Part shown: positions 1 to 5,858 of the stretch, in pieces
Layout of the letters: each line of letters opens with the position of its first letter
Numbering within the stretch: the stretch's first letter is position 1
Origin: Ignavibacteria bacterium
GTDB taxonomy: Bacteria > Bacteroidota > Ignavibacteria > Tepidaquicellales > OLB5
NCBI GenBank assembly: GCA_026417195.1
Contig: JAOADS010000138.1
Coordinates: 1 to 5,858 of the forward strand
Length of the DNA: 5,858 nucleotides
Direction of reading: 5' to 3'
Program-made: the position numbers and the translations under genes
The notes under the pieces: generated by a model
Seen by the model: the letters and a program-made list of their open reading frames with translations, nothing else
Databases searched by the model: none
What the model was told of the DNA's origin: nothing

Positions 1-23
1 CGTCAGATGTGTATAAGAGACAG
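1..23 (+). other. Nextera/Tn5 sequencing-adapter remnant (not genomic)
   Basis: Bases 5-23 read AGATGTGTATAAGAGACAG, the 19-base Tn5 mosaic end used in Nextera libraries. The preceding CGTC matches the end of the Read 1 adapter rather than the Read 2 adapter. The segment contains an ATG at 7 that is in frame with the real gene downstream, so an ORF caller adds a false N-terminus (MCIRD plus an arginine whose codon straddles the junction). Genuine sequence begins at base 24. This also means the contig edge is an artefact of the assembly, not a biological boundary. Confidence 0.97.
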
Positions 24-24
24 G

Positions 25-2394
25 CCTATAATAGAACATATTATAGAGCTGCTTAAATCTCATTCTATAACGGATCTTATCCTGATTCTCTATCATCAGG
101 GTGATATTATAAAAGATTATTTCCGAGACGGCAGGAAATTCGGTGTTAAGATAACCTATGTAAAACCGGATGCTGACTATGGAACCGCCGGTGCTGTCCA
201 TTGTGCATATGATGTGATAGAAGGAAGATTTTTGGTTATAAGCGGTGACGTTGTTACTGATTTCCGTTTTGAACATGCGCTTAAGTTTCACGAAAAAAGA
301 AATTCCGAAGCAACTATTATACTGACACGTTCAAAAAATCCTCTGCAGTTCGGAATCGTGCTTACAGATAAAGACGGAAAAATAACGAGATTCTTCGAAA
401 AACCTTCATGGAGCGAAGTTTTCAGTGACACAATAAATACCGGAATCTATATTCTGGAGAAGGAAACTCTGGCACTTGTTCCCAAAGCCCGCGGAGTTAA
501 AACAGAATGTGACTTTTCAAAGGATTTATTCCCTTACCTCTTAAGACATAAGATGAAACTGTACGGGTCTGTTCTGAAAGGTTACTGGAGGGATGTGGGT
601 AGTCTGGAGGATTACATTAATACAAATCTCGATGCACTTAAAGGTAAAGTCAGTCTCCCCCTTGCAAAAGGTAAGGTAAAAAACGGCTCGGTTATTTCGC
701 CATCATCTTCGGTTTCAAGAAAGGCAAAAATTATAAACTCAGTAATAGGCTCAAAATGCAGAATATCACCAGATACGGTCATAAAAAATTCTATAATCTG
801 GAATAATTCTTTTATTGATGAAAACGTTAAAATTGACTATAGTGTAATATGTAATAACGTCCGCATCCGCCAAAATACAGTAATAAATCAAAATGTTTAC
901 ATTGGAGACAATGTATCAATAGGTGCTAATTCTGTAATCAAACCTGATATAAAAATCTGGCCCGGCAAAAGTGTTGACAGCGGTTCTGCAGTTACAAAAA
1001 ATCTGATATGGGAAGAGAAATGGAGAGAATCCCTGTTCACTGACTCCAGAATCACCGGACTGGCAAACATAGAAATTACACCTGATTTCGGCGCAAAACT
1101 TGGTATGGCTTACGGAGTGTTTGCAGGCATAGGCTCAAAAATTATGGTTGCCCGCGATATAGATAATGTTTCGCTTATGATTAAAGGTGCGATCACAAGC
1201 GGACTACTCTCAAGCGGTGTGGATGTAATGGATTATCACACTATACCTCTACCGGTACTGAGGGGTGAGCTGAAGGATAAAATTTATTCTGCAGGTGGTG
1301 TTTTTGTAAGAAAATCCCCGTTTGATTCATCAAAGTGTGACATAATATTCCTAGATTCCGGAGGTAAAGATCTCTCATCAGCTAAAACCAAGTCTGTAGA
1401 GAGGCTGGTTATATCAGGTGATTACAGACCTATACCTTTCGATAAAATAGGAAGTGTAAGCTCGGAAACCGATGCTTTGGAGAAATATAAAGATCGATTC
1501 ATATCAATGCTGAACAGCGAAATCATAAACAAACGTTCATTTAAAATAGCAATTAACTTCTCTCACGGATTAAGCTCAACTATACTTACAGACATCATAG
1601 GCAACTATAACATAGAACTCGTTACGCTTGACTCTAATCCGGATCCTACCAAACAGGTCAGGTCATCTGATGAATTTACAAATGCGCTTAAGCAACTGTC
1701 TTATATAGTAACCTCTCTGAAATACGACGCCGGATTTCTTATTGATGCCGGCGGAGAAAAAATATATCTTGTTGATGACAAGGGGAAGATTCTCAGTTAC
1801 GATCGCTTTTTAAGTGTGATTGTATATTTATTCCTTACTCTTTATCCGAACACAAAAAAAATTGCCGTTCCCATTCAGGCTTCCGGGGAAATAGACATAG
1901 TTGCAAAAAAGTATTACACGGATGTGATCAGAGTTAAAGACTCACACTTTGCGATAATGAATGCAACAGATGACCCAGATGTTGAACTTGCAGGAGGAAC
2001 AAAGGGTGGTGTTATTTTCCCGAATTTCCTTTTTGCAACTGACGGAATGTTTACAATAATGAAAATACTTGAACTTCTTGCAATATCAGGTAAAACGCTG
2101 TCTGAACTGGAAAAATCAACTCCGAGACTCTACATGTCAAAGAACAATGTTTTTTGTCCCAAGGATCTGAAAGGAAGAATTATGAGAAAACTTGTTGAAG
2201 AATCCGCTGGCTTCAGGAGACAGTTAATAGACGGTATAAAAATTTTCTTTGAAGATTACAAATGGGTTCTTTGCATCCCCGACAGCGAGAGGGAAATATT
2301 TCATGTGAATGCTGAAGCCAGAACACAGAAGGCAGCTGATGAACTCGTAAGGCAATACTCAGCCAAAATAAAGAAATTAAGTCAGAGTTTATAA
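25..2394 (+). CDS. Mannose-1-phosphate guanylyltransferase-like protein fused to a degenerate phosphohexomutase domain (5' partial)
   Basis: Probable cytosolic enzyme that joins a hexose-1-phosphate to NTP, most likely mannose-1-phosphate plus GTP giving GDP-mannose, for surface polysaccharide. Residue numbers count from the false adapter ATG at base 7. Domain 1 (about 7-212) is a sugar nucleotidyltransferase: GTAGA at 59-63, SGD at 79-81 (the Asp is the expected metal ligand), FFEKP at 129-133, NTGIY at 144-148, WRDVGS at 194-199. Domain 2 (about 215-335) is a left-handed beta-helix of isoleucine/valine-rich hexapeptide repeats. Domain 3 (about 343-790) has the order and spacing of alpha-D-phosphohexomutases, but its motifs are altered: KSPFD at 436-440 where TASHNP is usual, DAGGEK at 580-585 where DGDGDR is usual, and no RxSGTEP-type loop near 765-775. 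About 25-30 N-terminal residues are missing, including the GGxGTRLRP nucleotide-binding signature. The gene stops nine bases before the next start. The nucleotide and sugar cannot be fixed by eye; a glucose-1-phosphate enzyme is possible. Confidence 0.9.
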   Translation, partial: PIIEHIIELLKSHSITDLILILYHQGDIIKDYFRDGRKFGVKITYVKPDADYGTAGAVHCAYDVIEGRFLVISGDVVTDFRFEHALKFHEKRNSEATIILTRSKNPLQFGIVLTDKDGKITRFFEKPSWSEVFSDTINTGIYILEKETLALVPKARGVKTECDFSKDLFPYLLRHKMKLYGSVLKGYWRDVGSLEDYINTNLDALKGKVSLPLAKGKVKNGSVISPSSSVSRKAKIINSVIGSKCRISPDTVIKNSIIWNNSFIDENVKIDYSVICNNVRIRQNTVINQNVYIGDNVSIGANSVIKPDIKIWPGKSVDSGSAVTKNLIWEEKWRESLFTDSRITGLANIEITPDFGAKLGMAYGVFAGIGSKIMVARDIDNVSLMIKGAITSGLLSSGVDVMDYHTIPLPVLRGELKDKIYSAGGVFVRKSPFDSSKCDIIFLDSGGKDLSSAKTKSVERLVISGDYRPIPFDKIGSVSSETDALEKYKDRFISMLNSEIINKRSFKIAINFSHGLSSTILTDIIGNYNIELVTLDSNPDPTKQVRSSDEFTNALKQLSYIVTSLKYDAGFLIDAGGEKIYLVDDKGKILSYDRFLSVIVYLFLTLYPNTKKIAVPIQASGEIDIVAKKYYTDVIRVKDSHFAIMNATDDPDVELAGGTKGGVIFPNFLFATDGMFTIMKILELLAISGKTLSELEKSTPRLYMSKNNVFCPKDLKGRIMRKLVEESAGFRRQLIDGIKIFFEDYKWVLCIPDSEREIFHVNAEARTQKAADELVRQYSAKIKKLSQSL

Positions 2395-2403
2395 ATAAAT
2401 CTT

Positions 2404-3816
2404 TTGCAAAGAACATTTTTAAATAACTTCAGGTTCAGAGACAGTTCATATAACTCTCTCAAAAAAAGGTTTGTTTACAAAGAAAACCTGCTGAAGGATG
2501 AATCTCTCAGCGGTCTCAGGGCAAAACTGCTTGCAGTGGGAATTTTTCTGTTTTACTTCATTGAAAACGGAACCCTGGGACTTGTGCCTGAGAAATATTA
2601 TTTTGTATACAGAAGTGTAAGAATTTCGGACTTCATCCTCTATGGACTTGTTCTCTACTCTTTCTATAACGTCCGGGAATACATGGATCTTTTCAAAAGC
2701 AGACCCTTATTTATTGTTAAAATCATACTTGCTTATTTCCTGCTTGAATTTGTTCTCAGTGCAGTGAGATATGGTTTCAATCCTATTGAATATTTCTTCA
2801 GGCTCAAAGGTCTCTGGTCGTCATTCCTGATTTTCCCTTACCTGCTTTTAATAAAAAGAAACGGACTTGAATTCCTTATTAAGTTAATTTTCCCAGTTGC
2901 TGTTATTTCAAATTTTCTGTATCTCTTATCTGCCCTGACCGGAATTCCGTTTTTACCAGACGTATCTATCTATAAACAGAAATTACCCGGTGATATAGAG
3001 ATTTTCAGAGTTTACGGTGGTACATTCTTCGGGGAAATGTTCTTTCTGGGTTTTGTCTATTATTGGATAACAAGAAGATTTGTTGTCTGGCAGTTAATAT
3101 TTGTAATCCTGTTTGTGATACCTCATGTACTTGCATTCGGAAGACTTGCCTGGGTTGGATTCGTGTTTACTATATTAACCATGCTACTGATGAATTCTCT
3201 TAAGAAAAGACAATTTAAAGTTTTGTTCAGACAATTAGTAATTATAATAATTACCGTTGTAACCGTCACGGTTGCATTTATAAAATTAATACCAGAATCC
3301 GATTTCTATATAAATGCATTAAAAGTAAGGGTATTTCAGGGTCAGGAGGATGTAAAATACAGCGAAGGCACTTACGGAACAAGAGTGATAGCACAAAATG
3401 CCGCACTTTTACATCTTTGGCAGAACTCAAACATATTACTGGGCGTTGGCATGCATCCGATGTGGGTTGTAGGTCCGGACTCCAGAGCAGAGGTAGCATA
3501 TTATGATGCTTTCTGTGATGTAGGATGGGCTGGTGTTCTTGCAGCATACGGATTAATAGGTTTCCTGTTAGCCCTCACGCTTCAGGTTTATTTCATTTAC
3601 CTTTCTTTTAAACTTGTAAGGAATTCCAGAGAAGGTAATATTTATGATCTTCTTATACTTTTATTGTTTGCAAAGCTTGTTTTTGATTCAACCGTAGGTT
3701 TCTCATATGTATTTCTTTCCACAAATCTCTGGGGTTTCTTCTTAAACATGAACGTTTACATAGCTGTTCTCGTTCATGTATACAATGAACAAAAAAAGCA
3801 GGGGCTTATAAAATAA
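2404..3816 (+). CDS. O-antigen ligase/polymerase-like (WaaL/Wzy-type) membrane protein, copy 1
   Basis: Predicted inner-membrane protein of 470 residues with about 10-12 hydrophobic segments (for example near 42-58, 72-90, 102-122, 157-178, 229-243, 248-264, 276-294, 374-400, 434-458). The layout fits the O-antigen ligase/Wzy polymerase family, which moves or polymerises glycan from a lipid carrier on the periplasmic face. Supporting motifs are FGRLAW at 245-250 (family members often have a conserved Arg before a Trp here), a long hydrophilic loop about 295-370 carrying GVGMHP at 347-352, then a D-x-G-W and AAYGLIG at 380-386, resembling the family pattern of a polar residue followed by a Gly-rich helix. 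FRLKG at 132-136 and GGTFFGE at 205-211 are shared with the downstream copy. The start is TTG at 2404, nine bases after the previous stop and in the same frame as it; no in-frame ATG occurs before residue 94 and no Shine-Dalgarno is visible, but the leader is A/T-rich. The exact role (ligase or polymerase) and the substrate are unknown. Confidence 0.85.
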   Translation: MQRTFLNNFRFRDSSYNSLKKRFVYKENLLKDESLSGLRAKLLAVGIFLFYFIENGTLGLVPEKYYFVYRSVRISDFILYGLVLYSFYNVREYMDLFKSRPLFIVKIILAYFLLEFVLSAVRYGFNPIEYFFRLKGLWSSFLIFPYLLLIKRNGLEFLIKLIFPVAVISNFLYLLSALTGIPFLPDVSIYKQKLPGDIEIFRVYGGTFFGEMFFLGFVYYWITRRFVVWQLIFVILFVIPHVLAFGRLAWVGFVFTILTMLLMNSLKKRQFKVLFRQLVIIIITVVTVTVAFIKLIPESDFYINALKVRVFQGQEDVKYSEGTYGTRVIAQNAALLHLWQNSNILLGVGMHPMWVVGPDSRAEVAYYDAFCDVGWAGVLAAYGLIGFLLALTLQVYFIYLSFKLVRNSREGNIYDLLILLLFAKLVFDSTVGFSYVFLSTNLWGFFLNMNVYIAVLVHVYNEQKKQGLIK

Positions 3817-3817
3817 C

Positions 3818-5200
3818 TTGGTTGTAAAAGTATCAAATAATTTAAGAACAATTGCTTCGGGATTAAACAGGAAAATTTCTCATTCAAGCCTTCTGGAAAC
3901 TTACGATTTCGTCAGCCAGAGAGCTAAATTTCTTGCCTGGGGAATTTTTCTTATATTCTTCATAGAAAATGGAACCTTGGGTCTTCTGCCTAAGTCTTTC
4001 TACTTTGTATATAGAAATATGCGAATATCAGACTTTCTTCTTTATGGGCTTACTGTATATTCGCTTTTTAATATAAGAGAGTATTCAGAACTTTACAGAA
4101 GCAGGGCTCTGATTATAATTAAGCTTTTCTTTGTACTGCTTCTGGGACAGTTTATAGTAAGTGTAATTCTTTATGAGCAGAACTTCATTGAATATTTTTT
4201 CAGACTGAAAGGAATCTGGTTCTCATTTCTTATCTTCCCCTTTTTACTACTTTTAAAAAGGGGAGGGTTAAAATATTTAGGAAAGATCATTCTTCCCTTT
4301 GCTATTGTATCAAACATTCTTTACATAATGAGTGCTGTAACTGGAACAGCTTTTATGCCTGACATAGGTATAGACAAACAGGAGCTGCCAGGCGGCCTGA
4401 AAGTTTACAGGGTTTTCGGAGGTACTTTTTTCGGGGAATACTTCTTCCTGTATTTCGTATATCAGTGGATTACGGACAAGATCCGTCTCTGGCAGCTTCC
4501 ACTTATTATTTTATTTGTAACTCCTCATATTCTCGCCTTCGGAAGAGCTGCCTGGCTTTTTATGAGTTTCGTGGTGCTTGCTATATTCATCTGGAACATT
4601 TACAAAACCAAACAATTTAAAATTTTCATAAGACAGATTATTTTATTCCTAGTTTTTCTTGCCGGAGTTATTTATTTCTTTACAACCTATATTCCTGAAT
4701 CTGAATACCTCACAGAAGCTCTTGAGGCACGCATAACCCAAGGACAACAAGACGTAAAATATAAAACCGGTACCTACGGTTCCAGACTGCAAAACATAGA
4801 GGCTCTGGTAGGTTTATGGTATAACACCAACATTCTCTTTGGTATAGGAATGCATCCACTATGGGTAATTAGAGCACAGACAGAGGAGGAAAATATTTAT
4901 GCATGGGGTTTCTCGGATGTAAGGTGGGCTGCTATTCTTGCTGCTTACGGACTTACCGGATTTCTTCTAGCTGTGATTTTCCAGCTTTATTACGGAATCC
5001 TTTCATTCAGGGTTCTCCTAAGGTCAAAGTTAAACTCAATATTTACATTTTTTATACTCTTCACCGTATGTGTATTCTTTTTTGACACAGTAATAAATTA
5101 TTCATATAAACTTTTTACTTTGACTTTGTGGGGATTGTCACAGACCAATGCACTATTTATAGCCATAGTTATATATAAATATCACTATCCGGAAAAATAA
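3818..5200 (+). CDS. O-antigen ligase/polymerase-like (WaaL/Wzy-type) membrane protein, copy 2
   Basis: Predicted 460-residue polytopic inner-membrane protein, a tandem paralogue of the gene just upstream; by eye roughly half the residues are identical over nearly the full length. Conserved blocks are FFIENGTLGL at 47-56, FRLKG at 128-132, GGTFFGE at 201-207, AFGRAAW at 240-246, YIPESEY at 291-297, NILFGIGMHP at 338-347 and AAYGLTG at 375-381. The cytoplasmic N-terminus (about 1-34) and the segment between GMHP and AAYG (about 350-366) differ most. The second is in the predicted periplasmic loop, so substrate preference may differ. The start is TTG at 3818, one base after the previous stop, which indicates co-transcription and possibly translational coupling. 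An AGGGG lies about 14 bases upstream, too far to be a convincing ribosome site. The first in-frame ATG is at residue 68, inside conserved sequence. The family call is firm; ligase versus polymerase is not decided. Confidence 0.85.
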   Translation: MVVKVSNNLRTIASGLNRKISHSSLLETYDFVSQRAKFLAWGIFLIFFIENGTLGLLPKSFYFVYRNMRISDFLLYGLTVYSLFNIREYSELYRSRALIIIKLFFVLLLGQFIVSVILYEQNFIEYFFRLKGIWFSFLIFPFLLLLKRGGLKYLGKIILPFAIVSNILYIMSAVTGTAFMPDIGIDKQELPGGLKVYRVFGGTFFGEYFFLYFVYQWITDKIRLWQLPLIILFVTPHILAFGRAAWLFMSFVVLAIFIWNIYKTKQFKIFIRQIILFLVFLAGVIYFFTTYIPESEYLTEALEARITQGQQDVKYKTGTYGSRLQNIEALVGLWYNTNILFGIGMHPLWVIRAQTEEENIYAWGFSDVRWAAILAAYGLTGFLLAVIFQLYYGILSFRVLLRSKLNSIFTFFILFTVCVFFFDTVINYSYKLFTLTLWGLSQTNALFIAIVIYKYHYPEK

Positions 5201-5234
5201 ATCCTTAAGCTCAGCTGCCGGTTTTGTTTAGATA
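5201..5234. other. Convergent intergenic gap without a clear terminator
   Basis: This is the stretch between the stop of the second polymerase-like gene and the stop of the minus-strand gene. Only short inverted matches occur (AGCT-C-AGCT; CCGG pairing with CCGG about 25 bases apart, followed by TTTTGTTT). None makes a stable stem, so I do not call a terminator. If the minus-strand gene is frameshifted and really ends at 5290, the gap is about 89 bases long. Confidence 0.5.
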
Positions 5235-5858
5235 TCACCTTGTTATATGAATTCTGGCACGTGGAAAGTTCTGTCTTTGAGTAAACATATTATCCCTGCG
5301 CCTGCAGGTAAGAGAAGTAACTATGAGGTTCTGCCAGTATATTCTGAATACAAATGGTGAAAGATTTTCCGGTCTGTTTTCTGGTTCCATAACTACAAAA
5401 ACTTCATAAGGTCCACTGTTTATATCTCCTACATTACTGCAACCAACTGTGACCCAGTCCTGTCCCGGAATATTATAGGGACTTCCGAATGAACCCGCAC
5501 AAGGTCCTGCACCATCCAGGTCAGTAGCAAATGGGTTGTAAAACTTTCCAGTAGAAAAGTATTCATTGGTTTGCCTGTTATATAACCATCCTCTGTATTG
5601 CCACCCTTGCCCCGGGGTAAGTTCACTCCCCGGAGCCCAGCTTGAAACAAGATTGGTATCCCCGAACCATATACCCTTCGCACATTCATTCCCGTTATTG
5701 GTGGGAGTGTTCAGATGATAAAACACGCTTAGCACAGACTGTACTGCAGCGCCGACGCTTCCTAAAGCTAATGTATCGCTGAAAGTAAGATCGGCTGATA
5801 TGGAATCATTATAAATTCTAAATGCACCGCCGAGAATTCTGGTTAGTCCGGGCTCTGT
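5235..5858 (-). CDS. Probable exported beta-rich domain protein of unknown function (5' partial, C-terminus doubtful)
   Basis: The frame is open from the window edge at 5858 to TGA at 5235, giving about 207 residues. A GTG at 5735 is not the likely start, because upstream codons continue in the same style (for example TRILGGAFRIYNDS and ADLTFSDTLALGS). The true start and any signal peptide lie outside the window. The core contains GIWFGD, then WQYRGWLYN, STGKFYNP, DLDGAGPCAG, IPGQDWV and YEVFVVMEPE. The order Gly-Trp, STG-x-F, D-x-DGAGP, PGQD, then a strand ending in EPE, resembles small exported or lipoprotein domains I associate with Bacteroidota/Ignavibacteria; this is recall of a pattern, not a database match. 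It is rich in Gly, Asn and aromatic residues, with no transmembrane segment in the visible part. The last about 30 residues are Arg-rich (CRRR, RQNFPRAR) and unlike the rest, which suggests a frameshift near 5340. No enzymatic function is apparent. Confidence 0.7.
   Translation of the reverse strand, partial: TEPGLTRILGGAFRIYNDSISADLTFSDTLALGSVGAAVQSVLSVFYHLNTPTNNGNECAKGIWFGDTNLVSSWAPGSELTPGQGWQYRGWLYNRQTNEYFSTGKFYNPFATDLDGAGPCAGSFGSPYNIPGQDWVTVGCSNVGDINSGPYEVFVVMEPENRPENLSPFVFRIYWQNLIVTSLTCRRRDNMFTQRQNFPRARIHITR
5290..5350 (-). other. Possible frameshift in the 3' end of the minus-strand gene
   Basis: After SPFVFRI the called frame becomes basic and uses runs of AGG/CGC codons. The alternative minus-strand frame over the same bases reads ILAEPHSYFSYLQAQG and stops at TAA (5290-5292). 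Joining the two would give ...SPFVFRILAEPHSYF..., requiring the equivalent of two extra bases (a TA unit in the TATAT of 5338-5342) to be removed. This could be a sequencing or assembly error, a real mutation, or no frameshift at all. Confidence 0.35.

Larger units (their letters stand above)
2404..5200 (+). repeat. Tandem gene duplication of polymerase-like genes
   Basis: The two adjacent genes align end to end in protein with only a one-residue gap visible near the TYGT/SR motif plus length differences at the termini. At the DNA level matching stretches are short (for example around 2560-2580 and 3957-3980) and differ at many third positions. The duplication therefore looks old, and is unlikely to be an assembly artefact. 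Confidence 0.85.

Noticed and set aside
7..24. ATG at base 7 as the start of the first gene
   Set aside because: It lies wholly inside the Nextera mosaic-end sequence, so it is not a genomic codon.
1850..1862. Run of A's in the first gene as a programmed frameshift site
   Set aside because: The reading frame continues with conserved domain sequence on both sides, and no alternative product or stimulatory structure is evident.
2392..2406. Stop-codon readthrough joining the enzyme to the first membrane protein, since both are in the same frame
   Set aside because: The second copy begins the same way after a stop in a different frame, so separate initiation at TTG explains both. No readthrough context was recognised.
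2213..2416. 67-codon open frame on the minus strand
   Set aside because: It overlaps the conserved C-terminus of the sugar-nucleotide enzyme and the next start. Its product has no recognisable features; it is a shadow frame.
3278..3547. 89-codon open frame on the minus strand
   Set aside because: It lies entirely inside the first polymerase-like gene over its conserved GMHP region. The composition is typical of an antisense shadow.
4903..5085. 60-codon open frame on the plus strand
   Set aside because: It is within the second polymerase-like gene in another frame, over sequence conserved between the paralogues.
5186..5230. Possible rho-independent terminator (CCGG ... CCGG followed by TTTTGTTT)
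   Set aside because: The stem would be only four base pairs with a loop of about 25 bases, and the T tract is interrupted.
5429..5689. 86-codon open frame on the minus strand
   Set aside because: It overlaps the exported-domain gene in a different frame. The exported-domain frame has the recognisable motif series and stays open to the window edge.

Overview
The window is a piece of an AT-rich bacterial genome, probably from a short-read metagenome or isolate assembly. Its first 23 bases are not genomic: they are the end of an Illumina Nextera (Tn5) Read 1 adapter left on the contig. There are few recognisable Shine-Dalgarno sequences, A/T-rich leaders and a preference for AGA arginine codons. 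With the style of the secreted protein on the minus strand, this suggests the Bacteroidota/Ignavibacteria (FCB) group. That assignment is an inference and cannot be settled from this sequence.

Layout: (a) 1-23, adapter remnant. (b) 25-2394, plus strand, a 5'-truncated three-domain sugar-nucleotide enzyme: nucleotidyltransferase, left-handed beta-helix and a phosphohexomutase-like domain whose catalytic motifs are degenerate. (c) 2404-3816 and 3818-5200, plus strand, two tandem paralogous multi-spanning membrane proteins of the O-antigen ligase/polymerase (WaaL/Wzy-like) type, each apparently starting at TTG. (d) 5201-5234, a short convergent intergenic gap. (e) 5235-5858, minus strand, the 3' part of a gene for a probable exported protein; its frame stays open to the window edge and its C-terminus may be frameshifted.

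The three plus-strand genes are separated by 9 and 1 bases and look like one transcription unit for surface polysaccharide. The first would make an activated sugar (most likely GDP-mannose), and the two membrane proteins would polymerise a lipid-linked glycan or transfer it outside the inner membrane. No glycosyltransferase, flippase or chain-length regulator lies in the window. The minus-strand gene converges on this unit and is probably unrelated to it.

I found no RNA gene, CRISPR array, insertion sequence or convincing terminator. The most notable points are the adapter-made false N-terminus, the tandem polymerase-like pair with a divergent loop, and the apparently inactive mutase domain.
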